Assembly: GCA_003339415.1 (NCBI GenBank)
Contig: PDHQ01000242.1
Coordinates: 1-52,658 of the forward strand
Source: Ophiocordyceps camponoti-saundersi (nom. inval.)
Lineage: Eukaryota > Ascomycota > Sordariomycetes > Hypocreales > Ophiocordycipitaceae
Length of the DNA: 52,658 bases
Direction of reading: 5' to 3'
Positions 50,871 through 52,658 of the stretch are shown here, piece after piece. Numbering within the stretch: the stretch's first letter is position 1; every line of letters begins with the position of its first letter. The notes beneath the pieces were generated by a model. The model was not told the DNA's origin and made no database searches. It saw nothing but the letters and a program-made list of their open reading frames with translations. Made by a program: the position numbers and the translations under genes.

Positions 50871-50998
50871 CGCGGTTGTATAGAGGCTTTGCCCGATTCT
50901 TTCGCCTTACAAGGGAGATTATCTGACTGACGATTGATACGCAACTGCTATCTGTCTTTCCTCGACGAAAAGCGACATATTAGAGCTCAGACCCGGAG
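50871..50998 (-). promoter_or_regulatory. Upstream region of the synthetase gene (5' leader and core promoter)
   Basis: About 125 bp of normal-composition DNA between the start codon and the edge of the RIP-mutated desert near 51000. No clear TATA box is visible. An upstream ATG at 50978 opens a 19-codon frame ending with TAA at 50919; it is in frame with the main ATG but cannot extend the protein. The transcription start is not identifiable by eye, so whether this small frame is transcribed is unknown. Confidence 0.5.
50919..50978 (-). other. Possible upstream open reading frame (19 codons)
   Basis: ATG at 50978 to TAA at 50919 on the minus strand, ending 48 nt before the synthetase start codon. 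It would affect translation only if transcription begins upstream of about 50980. There is no conservation evidence. Confidence 0.25.
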
Positions 50999-52531
50999 TT
51001 TAGAAACTAAACTAAATAAGCATTACTATTCCTAGTTTATTTAAAGTATCTACTAAAGTTATAATAAGCGTAAAAGTATCCTAGTAATAATAACAATTCT
51101 ATGAAGCTTATTATACTTTAATACTTTATATTATTTTTATCACTTGCTTTTATTAGATTTTAAAATTAAAAATAAAATTAAAATAAGTTTTATAAAACTA
51201 AAGTATACTTATAGTAAGATTCTTAAAAAAACCTTATTACGTATCCTAAACTAAGCTTTTTAATATTATTTATATAATTATATAAAGATAGTTAAATTAT
51301 TTACTTTACTTACTTAAATATTTATTTTATAAATAAAAATTATAATATTAATAATAATAGTAAAAGGTAAAAAAATAAATTTATAATTATAATAATAAGA
51401 AAAAAAATTATTATTATTTAATATAAGTTTTAAATTTTATAAAAGTAGTTTACTTTTTTTATAAATATATTTTTCTATCTTATATATTTTTTTCTTTATA
51501 ATTAAGAATTGTTTTTTTAAGAAATAACTTTTTATAAAAGTTTTATAATAAGTAATTATTAAAGTAAGCTAAAATAAAGTTATAATTAAAGCTATTAAAA
51601 AAGAGAGAAGCTTTTTTTCTAATCTAACTATATACTTTATATAATAACTAAGCGCTATTAAGAAAATATAAGTATAGTAATTATAAACCCCCTTATTTAT
51701 TTATAATTAATAATAACCTAATTCTTTATATAGCTTATTTTTAAGCTACTTAAGAAGAATAAAAGGTAAAATAGATTATATTAATAGATTATATATTATT
51801 ATAAGGCTTTATATAAGCTTTAATAAACTTTTTAATAGCTTTTAAAATAAAAAGTAAAATAATAAAAAGCTTACTTATAGCTTAAGAGATTAAATTTTAA
51901 TTTTTATAAAAATAATTATAATAAGGTTTAAACTATAATATTATTTAAAATAAAGAAAGATAAACTTATATATTAATAATAAAAACTTACTTATATTATT
52001 ATTATAGAAAATTAGATAATTTTATTATTAAATAATATATATTACTAGCTACTTAAGAATATAATACGCGTTAAATATTTAAGGACTAGTTAAAGGGATA
52101 CTTATTTACTAAGCTATATATAATAATAATCACGTATAGAGAGCTTCTAAGAAAGCTATACTCTAGCGTGCTAAATAGCTATATATACCGCTCTTTCTTT
52201 TAGAGCCTATATATCTTCTTATTTAACTATCCTTCCTATTCTATTCTATTTAATCTTTCTACTATAAGCTTTTAAGCTAGATAGCGGTAGCCTTATTATT
52301 TAATTATAAGGCTAATTTATAAGTTTAATATTTAAGTTAATAACCCGAATATAATATAAAAGCTAAACCTTAATATAAGGTTCCTTCCCTCTCTTATAAG
52401 TGCGGGATTTATTATATAATATATAGTAAGGTTAGGTAAAATTTTTTTTACTAGCCCGCTTTATTTTTTTATAGCTTTTATAGCGCCTACTTATTAAACT
52501 TTTTATTCCTTCCTTTTTTCCTTTTATAGCC
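50999..52531. other. RIP-mutated DNA right of the synthetase gene, no gene seen
   Basis: AT-rich with almost no CpA/TpG after about 51120 and no recognised repeat partner in the window. A few CpA and TpG sites persist at 51020-51150, so the transition is slightly graded. Confidence 0.5.

Positions 52532-52658
<127 letters not shown>

Overview
The window looks like a filamentous ascomycete (Pezizomycotina) nuclear segment that has been almost completely overwritten by repeat-induced point mutation (RIP). About 50 kb of the 52.7 kb is extremely AT-rich, nearly devoid of the dinucleotides CpA and TpG, full of TpA, and has no intact reading frame. That is the signature of C-to-T mutation on both strands of duplicated DNA. 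The one ordinary stretch, about 48.9-51.0 kb, has normal composition and carries one complete gene.

The gene is cytosolic seryl-tRNA synthetase on the minus strand (50870 to 49077). It has six exons and five introns of 62-82 nt. I assembled it from splice sites and the conserved family sequence; it gives 478 codons with tRNA-binding arm, class II motifs 1-3 and TxE motif all present. Only about 125 bp of its upstream DNA escaped RIP. On its 3' side the change to mutated DNA is gradual and contains a cluster of hairpins.

The rest is a nest of dead transposable elements. (A) A chromodomain-type Ty3/Gypsy element at 13358-19298 has two 325-bp LTRs, and its reverse transcriptase, RNase H, integrase and chromodomain are readable through RIP stops. 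Two more broken copies lie at 432-5967 (forward) and 5968-7165 (inverted). (C) A 20.6-kb element at 8011-28567 has 301-bp LTRs and a perfect 5-bp target duplication; element A sits inside it. (E) A small LTR element at 44433-46207 has 210-bp LTRs. (B) Three LINE-like insertions of 1.4-1.9 kb (1332, 3289, 39235) have 11-13-bp target duplications and an (AAT)n edge. (D) Two diverged direct copies of a long unidentified coding unit lie at about 32.7-36.5 kb and 37.5-43.0 kb, the second split by B3. (F) A 245-bp repeat occurs at 179 and 43370.

Nesting gives a relative history. One A copy lost its 5' LTR integrity when roughly 36 kb of DNA came to lie between its halves (7165 and 43615). B1 and B2 entered another A copy. 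A itself entered C. B3 entered D2. Two mutation tiers are visible: in A inside C, CpG survives while CpA is gone; in the copy at 0.4-6 kb, many CpG sites are mutated too. Smaller structures include a mutated tRNA-like/SINE-like unit at 47850, a potential G-quadruplex at 9491, a 10-bp GC-rich tandem repeat at 7441 and a (TTA)n microsatellite running off the end. No CRISPR array, rRNA or intact transposase was seen. Repeat alignments were made by eye, so edges not backed by a target duplication are approximate.
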